Below, in pieces: positions 1-7,390 of a stretch of DNA of 64,000 bases. The position numbers were made by a program, and so were the translations under genes. The notes beneath the pieces are model-generated. The model saw only the letters and a program-made list of their open reading frames with translations, had not been told where the DNA came from and made no database searches. The first letter of the stretch is position 1, and each line of letters opens with the position of its first letter. Source of the stretch: Flammeovirgaceae bacterium 311 (GTDB lineage: Bacteria; Bacteroidota; Bacteroidia; Cytophagales; Cyclobacteriaceae); contig CP004371.1 of assembly GCA_000597885.1 (NCBI GenBank), positions 4,369,001-4,433,000 on the forward strand. Direction: 5' to 3'.

Positions 1-2
1 TT

Positions 3-1241
3 GGAGGAATGGCCTGGTGGTGGGGATTTGCCTGGTATGAGCTAACCATTGATGTAACCGGTGTGCTGGGTACTGTGGTACTGGTTTGTATGCTGATAGC
101 GGGGGTATATGCCTATCTGCAGGGCTATACGCCGGCGTTATTTTTTATTGTGGCAAACCTGCTGTTTGTGCTGGGGGCCAATATGTTTATCATCAAGGAA
201 ATGAGGCTGATCGAGGACAGCCTTTTTTCTCGCTATGTGGTGCAGCTGGGGGTAATTGCGCAGGTAGTGCTGTTTTCACTTGGTTTGGCCTATCGCCTTA
301 AAAAAGCCCGGCAGCAGGAGGCTGAGCACCGGCTTACCCTGGAGCGTATTGAGCGCGAAAAAGAAGTGGAACGTAAGCAGGAAGCCGAAGAGCAAAAGGC
401 CAGGCTGGAGGAAAAGGTACGGGAGCGTACGGCAGCCCTTCACGAGAAAACGCTTGAGCTGCAGGCAACGATCCATAAGCTGCAGGAGTCGCAGGAGGGC
501 CTGCGGCAGCTAAACAAAATCAAGGACAAGCTTTTTTCAGTGATATCGCACGATTTGCGGGGACCGGTGGCAACACTCGATTCCTTTATCAGCCTGATTA
601 CGAACCATGCGGCACGCATTTCGGCAGCAGAAATGGAAAAGCTTTCAGACAAAACCAGGGAATCGGTGCATAGCCTGTCTTTTCTGCTGGATAACCTGCT
701 CAACTGGTCACGTACCCAAATGGGAACACTGCCTTATAATCCCCAGCCGGTTGTGCTTACCGATACCATTCTGAGGAATGTAGAGCTGTATCAGCTCATG
801 GCCGAGAATAAAAAGGTAAGCCTGGTGATGGACGTGCCTAAAGCTTCGCTTGCACTGGCCGACAGGGGCATGCTGGATTTTATTATCCGCAACCTGCTAA
901 GCAATGCCATTAAATTTACCCCTCGCTTTGGTACCATTAAGCTTATTGTGCAGGAGCAGAAGGGGAGCATCTGGGTACGGGTTACCGATACGGGGATAGG
1001 AATTGCGCCGGAAAAATTACCCTTTGTACTGGATACAGAAAGTAACTACAGTACCCCCGGAACTGCCCGTGAAAAAGGAACCGGCCTGGGGCTGATGCTC
1101 TGCCAGGAGTTTCTGGCCTTCCACGGCAGCCAGCTGCAGGTGCACAGCGAGGTGAGTATAGGTTCAGAATTTTTCTTTTCTCTTCCCGGGGCAGTGGCTG
1201 AAGTCCAACAAAAGCATGCTACAGCAGGCCCGGCCTGGTGA
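3..1241 (+). CDS. 7TM-type sensor histidine kinase, C-terminal part (5' end outside window)
   Basis: The reading frame is open to the left edge, so the true start lies outside. Counting from the first Met at position 9, three hydrophobic segments lie at about residues 13-38, 41-62 and 75-98. They are followed by a long charged coiled coil (about 98-175) and a complete transmitter module: H-box with His181 (SHDLRGP), N-box with Asn299 (NLLSNAIKF), G1 box DTGIGI at 327-332 and G2 box GTGLGL near 357. This is the usual arrangement of 7TMR-DISM receptor kinases, whose extracellular sensor domain would be off-window. It should autophosphorylate and pass phosphate to a response regulator, but none is encoded nearby. 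The stop codon lies inside a 15-bp tandem repeat. The kinase call is firm; the 7TM class is inferred from the three remaining helices. Confidence 0.9.
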   Translation, partial: GGMAWWWGFAWYELTIDVTGVLGTVVLVCMLIAGVYAYLQGYTPALFFIVANLLFVLGANMFIIKEMRLIEDSLFSRYVVQLGVIAQVVLFSLGLAYRLKKARQQEAEHRLTLERIEREKEVERKQEAEEQKARLEEKVRERTAALHEKTLELQATIHKLQESQEGLRQLNKIKDKLFSVISHDLRGPVATLDSFISLITNHAARISAAEMEKLSDKTRESVHSLSFLLDNLLNWSRTQMGTLPYNPQPVVLTDTILRNVELYQLMAENKKVSLVMDVPKASLALADRGMLDFIIRNLLSNAIKFTPRFGTIKLIVQEQKGSIWVRVTDTGIGIAPEKLPFVLDTESNYSTPGTAREKGTGLGLMLCQEFLAFHGSQLQVHSEVSIGSEFFFSLPGAVAEVQQKHATAGPAW

Positions 1242-1285
1242 GGCCCAGCCTGGTGAGGCCCAGCTTGGCAAGGTCCGGCCCGGGA
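1227..1285. repeat. 15-bp imperfect tandem repeat spanning the kinase stop codon
   Basis: Three 15-bp units start at 1227, 1242 and 1257 (type unit GGCCCAGCCTGGTGA), with a decayed fourth at 1272-1285. The first unit ends with the TGA stop of the histidine kinase, the second also ends in TGA, and the third ends in CAA. Because the unit is a multiple of three, all copies keep the same frame. Confidence 0.85.
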
Positions 1286-1539
1286 TGCTGGTTTGTAGAA
1301 CTGTAATGCTGCAGAGCAGGCTTCCCTGGAGTTGGAAAATCATGCCTGGGGAGCCGCGGCAGATATTCCTAGCATACTTTACTGTAAAGCTCTGAATTTA
1401 TTACACAGGCAAAATAAAGTATTTCCGGCTGTGCCTTAACATCAGATAAATTTTTGATGTTTTTTTGTATTTTGCAGCACTGCATAGTTCTGGAACCCCG
1501 GGAACAGCAGTTAACAGCACTCTTTATCTTCAGCTTAAA

Positions 1540-2778
1540 ATGATGAAACAAGCACTACTCATCTTAGTAGGAATTTTCCTATGTCTGAACCTGTATGCAC
1601 AGCCCGATTATCGGGAAGGATATATGCTTACCCTTACAGGGGATACGCTTACAGGCCTTATCAATTACAGAGAAAGCAAAAAGAGTACGAAGATCTGCGA
1701 ATTTAAAAAAGACCCGGCCCAGGAAGCTGCTACCTACGGACCTGCTGATATCAGGGGGTATGGATTCAGGAACGGCAAATTTCATCAGTCTATCGAGATC
1801 AAGGATAAACTGAATGAAAGCAAAGAGGCAATCTTTGTGGAGGTACTGGTAAGGGGAACTGTTTCTTTGTACAAGGATCCCTCATCTTTTTACATAGCCA
1901 AAGGAGATACTACACTGCACAGGCTGTATATCAAGGAAAAAGATGATTTTAATAAATATGATAAGGACAAGCTGCAGTATAACCGTCATATTGGCCTTTT
2001 AACCTATATGATGTATGACTGCGAAAATGTAAAACTGAAGGAGAAAATAGAACATGTGCAGCTGCTGGAGCAACCCTTAACTGAGCTGGTGGAAACCTAC
2101 AACAAATGTGTTTCACCATCTTATGTAGCCTATAAATCTTCCAAGGACTGGTTTAGGGTAAATGTTGGCCTTTCTGCCGCTTACAGGGTGTCGAAGCTCA
2201 ATTTTTTTTCAGATGAACTTGCCTACATGCTGCTGACAGCAGGAGAATATTCCAGCAATAATATTACTGCAGGTGCCCTGGCAGAAATAGTTTTCCCCAG
2301 GGTGTCCGAAAAGCTTTCTTTCCAGGTAGGAGCAATGTTCTGTAACCCTGTTTATGCTGCTTACATAGAAGAACAGCGGCCCGCAGAGACTTACAGACAT
2401 GATGTAACCTTTACAATTAAAGAGTTGAAAATACCTATGAGCATTCAGTACAGATTTCCTGAAAGGAAGTTTACGCCCTTTTTCAATGTTGGGGTAGCCA
2501 GTACCCTGAATTTGCAGGCGGATGTATTGAGAAAGCTTGAGGTTGTAACCAAAACCGAAACTAAAAACTACGTTCACCGGGATTTTCCGTTCAAAGACCA
2601 ACAGTTTGGCGCCTGGGCAGGATTAGGGCTTGAGCGTAAAATTGCTAACAAGGTAAAAGCCTATGCAGAGATTCGTTTTGAGCGAACCAACGGTATTATT
2701 GATAGTAAGGGAGAGTTTGGAGGAAGGGTTACTTCTCAGGTAGACAACCTGAATTTTGCAATAGGGATAAAACGATAA
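1540..2778 (+). CDS. Secreted outer-membrane beta-barrel protein, function unknown
   Basis: The 412-residue product starts at the double Met at 1540/1543. An in-frame TTG further upstream would put 25 non-signal residues before the leader. The N-terminus is a clear signal peptide (MMKQALLILVGIFL, then LNLYAQ with cleavage after Ala). Residues about 25-210 form a soluble region of alternating strands. The last ~200 residues show alternating hydrophobic/polar strands ending FAIGIKR, typical of the small porin-like outer-membrane barrel families of Bacteroidota. No catalytic motif is visible and the ligand is unknown. The gene stands alone and is closed by the hairpin at 2844-2871. Confidence 0.75.
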   Translation: MMKQALLILVGIFLCLNLYAQPDYREGYMLTLTGDTLTGLINYRESKKSTKICEFKKDPAQEAATYGPADIRGYGFRNGKFHQSIEIKDKLNESKEAIFVEVLVRGTVSLYKDPSSFYIAKGDTTLHRLYIKEKDDFNKYDKDKLQYNRHIGLLTYMMYDCENVKLKEKIEHVQLLEQPLTELVETYNKCVSPSYVAYKSSKDWFRVNVGLSAAYRVSKLNFFSDELAYMLLTAGEYSSNNITAGALAEIVFPRVSEKLSFQVGAMFCNPVYAAYIEEQRPAETYRHDVTFTIKELKIPMSIQYRFPERKFTPFFNVGVASTLNLQADVLRKLEVVTKTETKNYVHRDFPFKDQQFGAWAGLGLERKIANKVKAYAEIRFERTNGIIDSKGEFGGRVTSQVDNLNFAIGIKR

Positions 2779-2843
2779 AGTCTTTCTCCGGGTCGCTGAT
2801 GCATTCACCATGATTGTTGAATGCTACTTATCGGGATAAATTA

Positions 2844-2877
2844 AAAGCCGCTCTGTAAACAGGGCGGCTTTCTCTTT
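2844..2877. terminator. Bidirectional terminator
   Basis: Stem AAAGCCGC/GCGGCTTT with an inner CTGT/ACAG pairing, followed by a T-rich tail. It lies between convergent genes and can serve both. Confidence 0.8.
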
Positions 2878-2878
2878 T

Positions 2879-3745
2879 CTAGAATTTAGGATCTCCGGGA
2901 TCTGAAATTTCGTACAGCAGCATGCGTATTTCCTCTACCTTTTCGTGGTCGCCGCCTTTCTCGTAAGAGCCGGCCAGGTTGCGCATTACCCGCTTAATGA
3001 TGGTGAGGTTATCGCAGGGCTCAAAGTACTTGTCCTGCGGTACCAGGTGCAGGTGGCTGATGTAGTTCTGGATGTCCTGCTTGGTAAAGATCAGCCCGCG
3101 GTTAAAAGCATTGATGTAAAACTGCACATCATTAACTTTATAGGTGCAGATAAACAGGTTGGGCAGATTTACGCCCCAAACCGGCATATCCAGCTTTTGG
3201 GCTACCAGCATGTATAAGACGCACAGGCCAATGGGGTTTCCCTTCTTGGTCTCCAGCAGGCAGTTAAAGAAGGAGTTGTTAGGCGAGTGAAAATTACGGG
3301 TATTGGCCGAAAAGCGCAGCTTGCCAAACAGCACGCTGTTGAGCAGTTTAATCTGGTCAAAAGGGTGCAGGTCGGGCTTCATTTCCAGCCAGGCATCGTA
3401 GTAGATCTGCTCCAGGTCCTGGCGCATTTTCTGCAGGCTTATCTCGGGGTACTGGTAAGTTGCTACCAGCCACATACCTTCCAGCAGGTCCTGGGCGCCG
3501 TTATCTTTATAAGCAACCAGCCGCTTCTTCAGCAGCTCGTACTGCAGCGTATGGATCATATCCTCCAGGCGCCGTTGTACCACCGGATTAAAATTTTCTT
3601 CCCAATATTTTTCTAAATATGGTATTGCATTATCACCCAGGGCCATTATACGCTCTTCCACATGCCTTAGTACCTCCTGGTCCTCATCGTCCAGCAGCGA
3701 TACAAGGGCTTTTAGCTCACTATCGGTCATCTGCTCCTTCTTCAC
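2879..3745 (-). CDS. SirB1/transglutaminase-like family protein
   Basis: The 288-residue cytoplasmic protein has no signal peptide. Residues about 165-195 carry the family signature: NSFFNCLLETKKGNPIGLCV contains the conserved Asn/Cys region and is followed by a helix (LYMLVAQKLDMPVWGV) and NLPNLFI. SirB1-type proteins combine a degenerate transglutaminase fold with a C-terminal tetratricopeptide-like helical tail, and the helical C-terminus here (about 240-288) fits that. The family's biochemical role is unsettled. A second in-frame Met at 3730 is an alternative start. The gene is monocistronic, with the carboxylase gene upstream separated by a terminator. Confidence 0.75.
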   Translation of the reverse strand: MKKEQMTDSELKALVSLLDDEDQEVLRHVEERIMALGDNAIPYLEKYWEENFNPVVQRRLEDMIHTLQYELLKKRLVAYKDNGAQDLLEGMWLVATYQYPEISLQKMRQDLEQIYYDAWLEMKPDLHPFDQIKLLNSVLFGKLRFSANTRNFHSPNNSFFNCLLETKKGNPIGLCVLYMLVAQKLDMPVWGVNLPNLFICTYKVNDVQFYINAFNRGLIFTKQDIQNYISHLHLVPQDKYFEPCDNLTIIKRVMRNLAGSYEKGGDHEKVEEIRMLLYEISDPGDPKF

Positions 3746-3766
3746 ACAGTGCGTTTAAGTAAAAAT

Positions 3767-3786
3767 CAGCCGCGCTGGGGCGGCTG
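3767..3786 (-). terminator. Terminator of the acyl-CoA carboxylase gene
   Basis: CAGCCGC/GCGGCTG hairpin, followed on the minus strand by ATTTTTACTT. It lies about 55 bp beyond the carboxylase stop. A second short palindrome (GCCTGT-TG-ACAGGC, 3817-3830) sits between them. Confidence 0.6.
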
Positions 3787-3840
3787 TTTATAGGGCAAGT
3801 TACTAAAATTTAGGGTGCCTGTTGACAGGCAGTTAAGGTT

Positions 3841-5490
3841 TTAGGTTTGTATCACCCCAACGTTGTAACGCTCAGTGATGGGTGCATGGTTCGCCGCTTC
3901 TATGCCCATGCTGATAACTTTTCGGGTTTCCAGCGGATCAATGATACCATCTACCCACAAGCGTGCCGCTGCATAATAAGGGCTTAGCTGTTCGTTGTAG
4001 CTGGCCTCTATTTCTTTCAGGATCTGTTGCTCTTCTTCCTTGCTGATTTCCTTGCCCTGCCCTTTTAAAGTGGCAACCCGTATTTGCAGCAGGGTTTTGG
4101 CGGCAGAGGCACCACTCATTACCGCCATCTGGGCAGTTGGCCAGGAATAAATAAGGCGTGGGTCGTAGGCTTTGCCGCACATGGCATAGTTGCCGGCACC
4201 ATAGCTGTTGCCCAGTACAAAGGTAAACTTGGGCACCACAGAGTTGGCCATGGCGTTTACCATTTTGGCACCGTCTTTAATGATACCCCCGTGCTCTGCA
4301 CGGCTGCCTACCATAAAACCGCTTACATCCTGCAGAAACACCAGCGGTATTTTGCGCTGGTTGCAGTTCATGATAAAGCGGGCGGCTTTATCGGCAGAGT
4401 CGGAATAGATTACCCCACCCATCTGGATCTCGGTAGACTGGCCGCCGCTCTTTTTAGCCTTTACAATCTGGCGCTGGTTGGCTACAATGCCCACTGCCCA
4501 GCCATCGATGCGGGCATGGCCGCATAAAATAGTCTGGCCATAATGCTCTTTGTATTCGTCAAATTCAGAATTATCTGCCAGGCGGTGAATGATCTCACGC
4601 ATATCGTAAGGCTTGGAGCGGTCGTCCGGAAAAATGCCATAGATCTCTTCGGGCTTCTTAGTGGGTGGGGCAGGGGTAATGCGGTCAAAGCCGGCGGCAT
4701 CAAAATGGCCAATCTTGTCCATCATGCGGCGAATGGCATCCAGGGCTGCCTCGTCGTTCGGGTACTTATTATCGGTAACGCCGCTTATCTCGGAATGGGT
4801 GGTGGCGCCGCCCAGCGTTTCGTTGTCTACATCTTCGCCAATGGCAGCTTTTACCAGGTAGGAGCCGGCCAGAAAGATGGAGCCTGTGCCATCTACAATG
4901 AGGGCCTCATCGCTCATAATGGGCAGGTAGGCACCACCGGCCACACAGGAGCCCATGATGGCTGCTATCTGCACAATGCCCATGCTGCTCATGCGGGCGT
5001 TGTTGCGAAACTGGCGTCCAAAGTGTTCTTTATCCGGAAAAATCTCATCCTGCATGGGCAGAAATACCCCGGCGCTGTCTACCAGGTAAATGATAGGCAG
5101 GCGGTTTTCCATGGCAATTTCCTGGGCCCGCATGTTCTTTTTTGCTGTAATAGGAAACCAGGCGCCTGCTTTTACGGTAGCATCGTTGGCAACTATAACG
5201 CACTGGCGCTTGCTTACATAACCAATGCCTACAACCACACCGCCACCGGGGCAGCCGCCAACGTCCTGGTACATGCCTTCTCCGGCAAGGGCGCCCACTT
5301 CCAGAAAAGGGGAGCCGTCGTCGGTAAGGTAGGCAATGCGCTCGCGGGCGGTAAGTTTTCCTTTTTTGTGCTGGGCGGCTATTTTTTTATCGCCGCCGCC
5401 TTTTTCTACTTTACTAAGTCTGGTTTTGAGCTGATAGAGCTTTTGCTTGAGGAGGTCTTCGTTTTTATTGAAGGCAAGACTGGTATGCAT
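3841..5490 (-). CDS. Acyl-CoA carboxylase, carboxyltransferase (beta) subunit, methylcrotonoyl-CoA type
   Basis: The 549-residue protein covers the full carboxyltransferase fold, both N- and C-terminal crotonase-like halves. Matching segments include VDSAGVFLPMQDEIFPD followed by HFGRQFRNNARMSS in the first half, typical of methylcrotonoyl-CoA carboxylase beta subunits, and FLQDVSGFMVGS, GAGNYAMCGKAYDPR and the Ala/Gly-rich oxyanion regions in the second. It transfers CO2 from biotin to an acyl-CoA, as in leucine breakdown. The biotin carboxylase/carrier subunit is not in the window. I chose ATG 5490 because an upstream alternative start at 5565 would run through the mlaD terminator. Substrate (methylcrotonoyl- versus propionyl-CoA) is inferred. 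Confidence 0.88.
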   Translation of the reverse strand: MHTSLAFNKNEDLLKQKLYQLKTRLSKVEKGGGDKKIAAQHKKGKLTARERIAYLTDDGSPFLEVGALAGEGMYQDVGGCPGGGVVVGIGYVSKRQCVIVANDATVKAGAWFPITAKKNMRAQEIAMENRLPIIYLVDSAGVFLPMQDEIFPDKEHFGRQFRNNARMSSMGIVQIAAIMGSCVAGGAYLPIMSDEALIVDGTGSIFLAGSYLVKAAIGEDVDNETLGGATTHSEISGVTDNKYPNDEAALDAIRRMMDKIGHFDAAGFDRITPAPPTKKPEEIYGIFPDDRSKPYDMREIIHRLADNSEFDEYKEHYGQTILCGHARIDGWAVGIVANQRQIVKAKKSGGQSTEIQMGGVIYSDSADKAARFIMNCNQRKIPLVFLQDVSGFMVGSRAEHGGIIKDGAKMVNAMANSVVPKFTFVLGNSYGAGNYAMCGKAYDPRLIYSWPTAQMAVMSGASAAKTLLQIRVATLKGQGKEISKEEEQQILKEIEASYNEQLSPYYAAARLWVDGIIDPLETRKVISMGIEAANHAPITERYNVGVIQT

Positions 5491-5530
5491 GAAAAAATAT
5501 TTATTTGGGATGCACCAAATATAATAAAAA

Positions 5531-5555
5531 AGCGGCACCTGTTGGGGGTGCCGCT
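5531..5555 (-). terminator. Terminator of the amidase-mlaD operon
   Basis: AGCGGCACC/GGTGCCGCT stem, followed on the minus strand by a run of six T. It lies just upstream of the carboxylase start, so that gene needs its own promoter. Confidence 0.85.
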
Positions 5556-5577
5556 CCTTATTCACAAACGTTTGAAA

Positions 5578-6516
5578 TTATTTTCTTCCGCCGCCAATCA
5601 GTGAAAAGCGCAAATCGATGTAGCGGCCCGGGTTCTGCTGTACATCCATGAGCAGCCTGTTAAGACTTTCGCTGCTTTGGTTCAGGTTGGTGTAGAGCGA
5701 ATCATCATACATGAGCTTACCCAGGCTGCCCTGGCCCTGCTGCAGGTTTTGGGTAATTGCCTGCAGATTTTGCATGGCTTCATTGGCCTGGGCTACAGTT
5801 TGCTGCAGCTGCAGGTCGTTAAGGGAGTCGGCCAGCTGGTTCATCTTAACCATAAAAGGGGCAATGCCGCTTCTGGGATCGTTGAGCGTAGCTGTAAGTA
5901 GCCTCAGGTTGGAGGCAATGGCATTAATATCGCGGCGGTTTTCTACCACAATATATTTAAGCTCATTGGCAGTTGCCTGAAAATCACCCAGGGCACCATC
6001 TACTTTTCCGCCGCTGCCGGAAAGATCGTTCAGGATGTTATTTACTTTGGTAAGGGTGGTATCTACGCTGGCAATCAGCGGATCTGCCTTATCTTTCAGC
6101 ATATCGCCCAGGGCCTGGTCTACAGTGCCCTTCAGGGTATCTTCTTCATTCAGCACTCTGCCAGTTTGTCTGATGTTCAGCACAATTGCCTTACCGCCCA
6201 ACACAGGGTTTTCATCAATCAGCAGTGCTTCGGTTCCCTGGTAGAGGATCAGGTCGTCATTAATATCCAGCCCTACTAGCATGCGGGTATTTTCTCCCTG
6301 CTGCAGTAGCTGAATATCGCTGACGCGGCCCACCCGAAAACCATTAACGGTTACCGGATTAGACACAGTGAGCCCATCTACATTTTCATAAATTACATAA
6401 TAAGTATTGGAGGGATCAAAGAAATCGATACCCTTCAAGAACTTAAAGCCCACAAAAAGAATTGCCAGCGCAGCAACGGTCAGCAATCCTACTTTTACTT
6501 CTTTAGTTAATTTCAC
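5578..6516 (-). CDS. MlaD/MCE-family lipid-transport protein
   Basis: The 312-residue protein has one N-terminal membrane anchor (about residues 8-26, LLTVAALAILFVGFKFL). An MCE domain follows at about 38-115, including the NVDGLTVSNPVTVNGFRVG signature. The C-terminal half is a long helical, coiled-coil-prone region. MCE proteins form hexameric rings that pass phospholipids between inner and outer membranes and work with an MlaE/MlaF ABC transporter; neither partner is encoded in this window. It lies 15 bp downstream of the amidase gene, so the two are probably co-transcribed, and it ends in a strong terminator. Confidence 0.88.
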   Translation of the reverse strand: MKLTKEVKVGLLTVAALAILFVGFKFLKGIDFFDPSNTYYVIYENVDGLTVSNPVTVNGFRVGRVSDIQLLQQGENTRMLVGLDINDDLILYQGTEALLIDENPVLGGKAIVLNIRQTGRVLNEEDTLKGTVDQALGDMLKDKADPLIASVDTTLTKVNNILNDLSGSGGKVDGALGDFQATANELKYIVVENRRDINAIASNLRLLTATLNDPRSGIAPFMVKMNQLADSLNDLQLQQTVAQANEAMQNLQAITQNLQQGQGSLGKLMYDDSLYTNLNQSSESLNRLLMDVQQNPGRYIDLRFSLIGGGRK

Positions 6517-6531
6517 AGAATCTTCTTTAAG

Positions 6532-7344
6532 TTAATTCATAGCCTCCAGCTCATCTTTATAATCCCTAAATGCTCTGTAGAGCCCAGAGGCAATGTAGGT
6601 TCTGCCCAATTCATCATTCAGGTATTTTTCTTCAGTTTTATTTGATATAAAACCGAGCTCTACCAGCACGCTGGGCATAGTAGTTTGCCATAGAACCAGA
6701 AAACCTGCCTGTTTTACACCACGGCTTGGCCTGCCAACTCTTTTGGTGAACTGATGGTCTATATTCTCTGCGAGCTGCAGGCTGTTGTGCAGGTGCGCAT
6801 TTTGCATGAGCGAAAACATGATGTACGATTCCGGAGACTTTGGATCGAAGCCTTCATATTTTTCCTCATAGTTCTCCTCCAGCAAGATAACAGAGTTTTC
6901 CCGTTTGGCAACCGACAAGTTTTGTTCATTGACGTGTAAACCCATGATAAAGGTTTCAGTGCCAATAGCCTCAGGGTTAGCCGCAGAGTTCAGGTGAATG
7001 CTGATAAAAACATCTGCACCTGCTTTATTGGCAATTGAGGCCCTGTTTTCCAGGGGAATAAAGGTGTCGTCCTTACGGGTATAAATTACTTCTACCTCCG
7101 GAAGATTTTTTTTAATAAGCGCTCCCAGCTCCAGGGCTACAGCAAGCGCAACATCTTTTTCTTTGGAAACACTGCCCAGTGCTCCGGAATCTTTCCCGCC
7201 ATGTCCGGCGTCAATGACAACTTTACGAATTTTATAGTCTGCTCTCCCTGCAGGCGTAAACGAGCCTAACAACAAAAGGAGAGCAGCGCCGGCACAAAAG
7301 ACAATATTTCTCACGGTCCTTCGGTTGTTATATAGATAAGCCAT
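6532..7344 (-). CDS. N-acetylmuramoyl-L-alanine amidase (Amidase_3)
   Basis: This is a 270-residue exported zinc amidase that cuts the bond between MurNAc and the peptidoglycan stem peptide. A hydrophobic signal segment (IVFCAGAALLLLLGSFTPAG) is followed by the Amidase_3 domain. Zinc and catalytic residues are visible: the His of VIDAGHGGKDSG, the Glu of ENRASIANKAGADVF, the His of ISIHLNSA and the Glu of VLVELGFISN. I chose ATG 7344, since the upstream alternative is only a TTG. It heads a two-gene operon with mlaD and is transcribed divergently from the LptD-like gene, whose promoter sits over its first codons. Confidence 0.9.
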   Translation of the reverse strand: MAYLYNNRRTVRNIVFCAGAALLLLLGSFTPAGRADYKIRKVVIDAGHGGKDSGALGSVSKEKDVALAVALELGALIKKNLPEVEVIYTRKDDTFIPLENRASIANKAGADVFISIHLNSAANPEAIGTETFIMGLHVNEQNLSVAKRENSVILLEENYEEKYEGFDPKSPESYIMFSLMQNAHLHNSLQLAENIDHQFTKRVGRPSRGVKQAGFLVLWQTTMPSVLVELGFISNKTEEKYLNDELGRTYIASGLYRAFRDYKDELEAMN

Positions 7345-7352
7345 ACCTTTGT
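7325..7352 (+). promoter_or_regulatory. Promoter of the LptD-like gene (TTG-N17-TACCTTTG)
   Basis: TTG at 7325-7327, a 17-bp spacer and TACCTTTG at 7345-7352 match the Bacteroidota sigma-A promoter consensus exactly. Transcription would begin near 7358, downstream of the TTG codon at 7349. Confidence 0.6.
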
Positions 7353-7390
7353 ACAAAATTGTGAATTTTTCGCAAAATCTGAAAGCGCTG

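Noticed and set aside
4543-5604. Long plus-strand frame (353 codons) opposite the acyl-CoA carboxylase gene
   Set aside because: It is an antisense shadow of a well-supported gene, has no recognisable domain, and its composition mirrors the codon use of the real strand.
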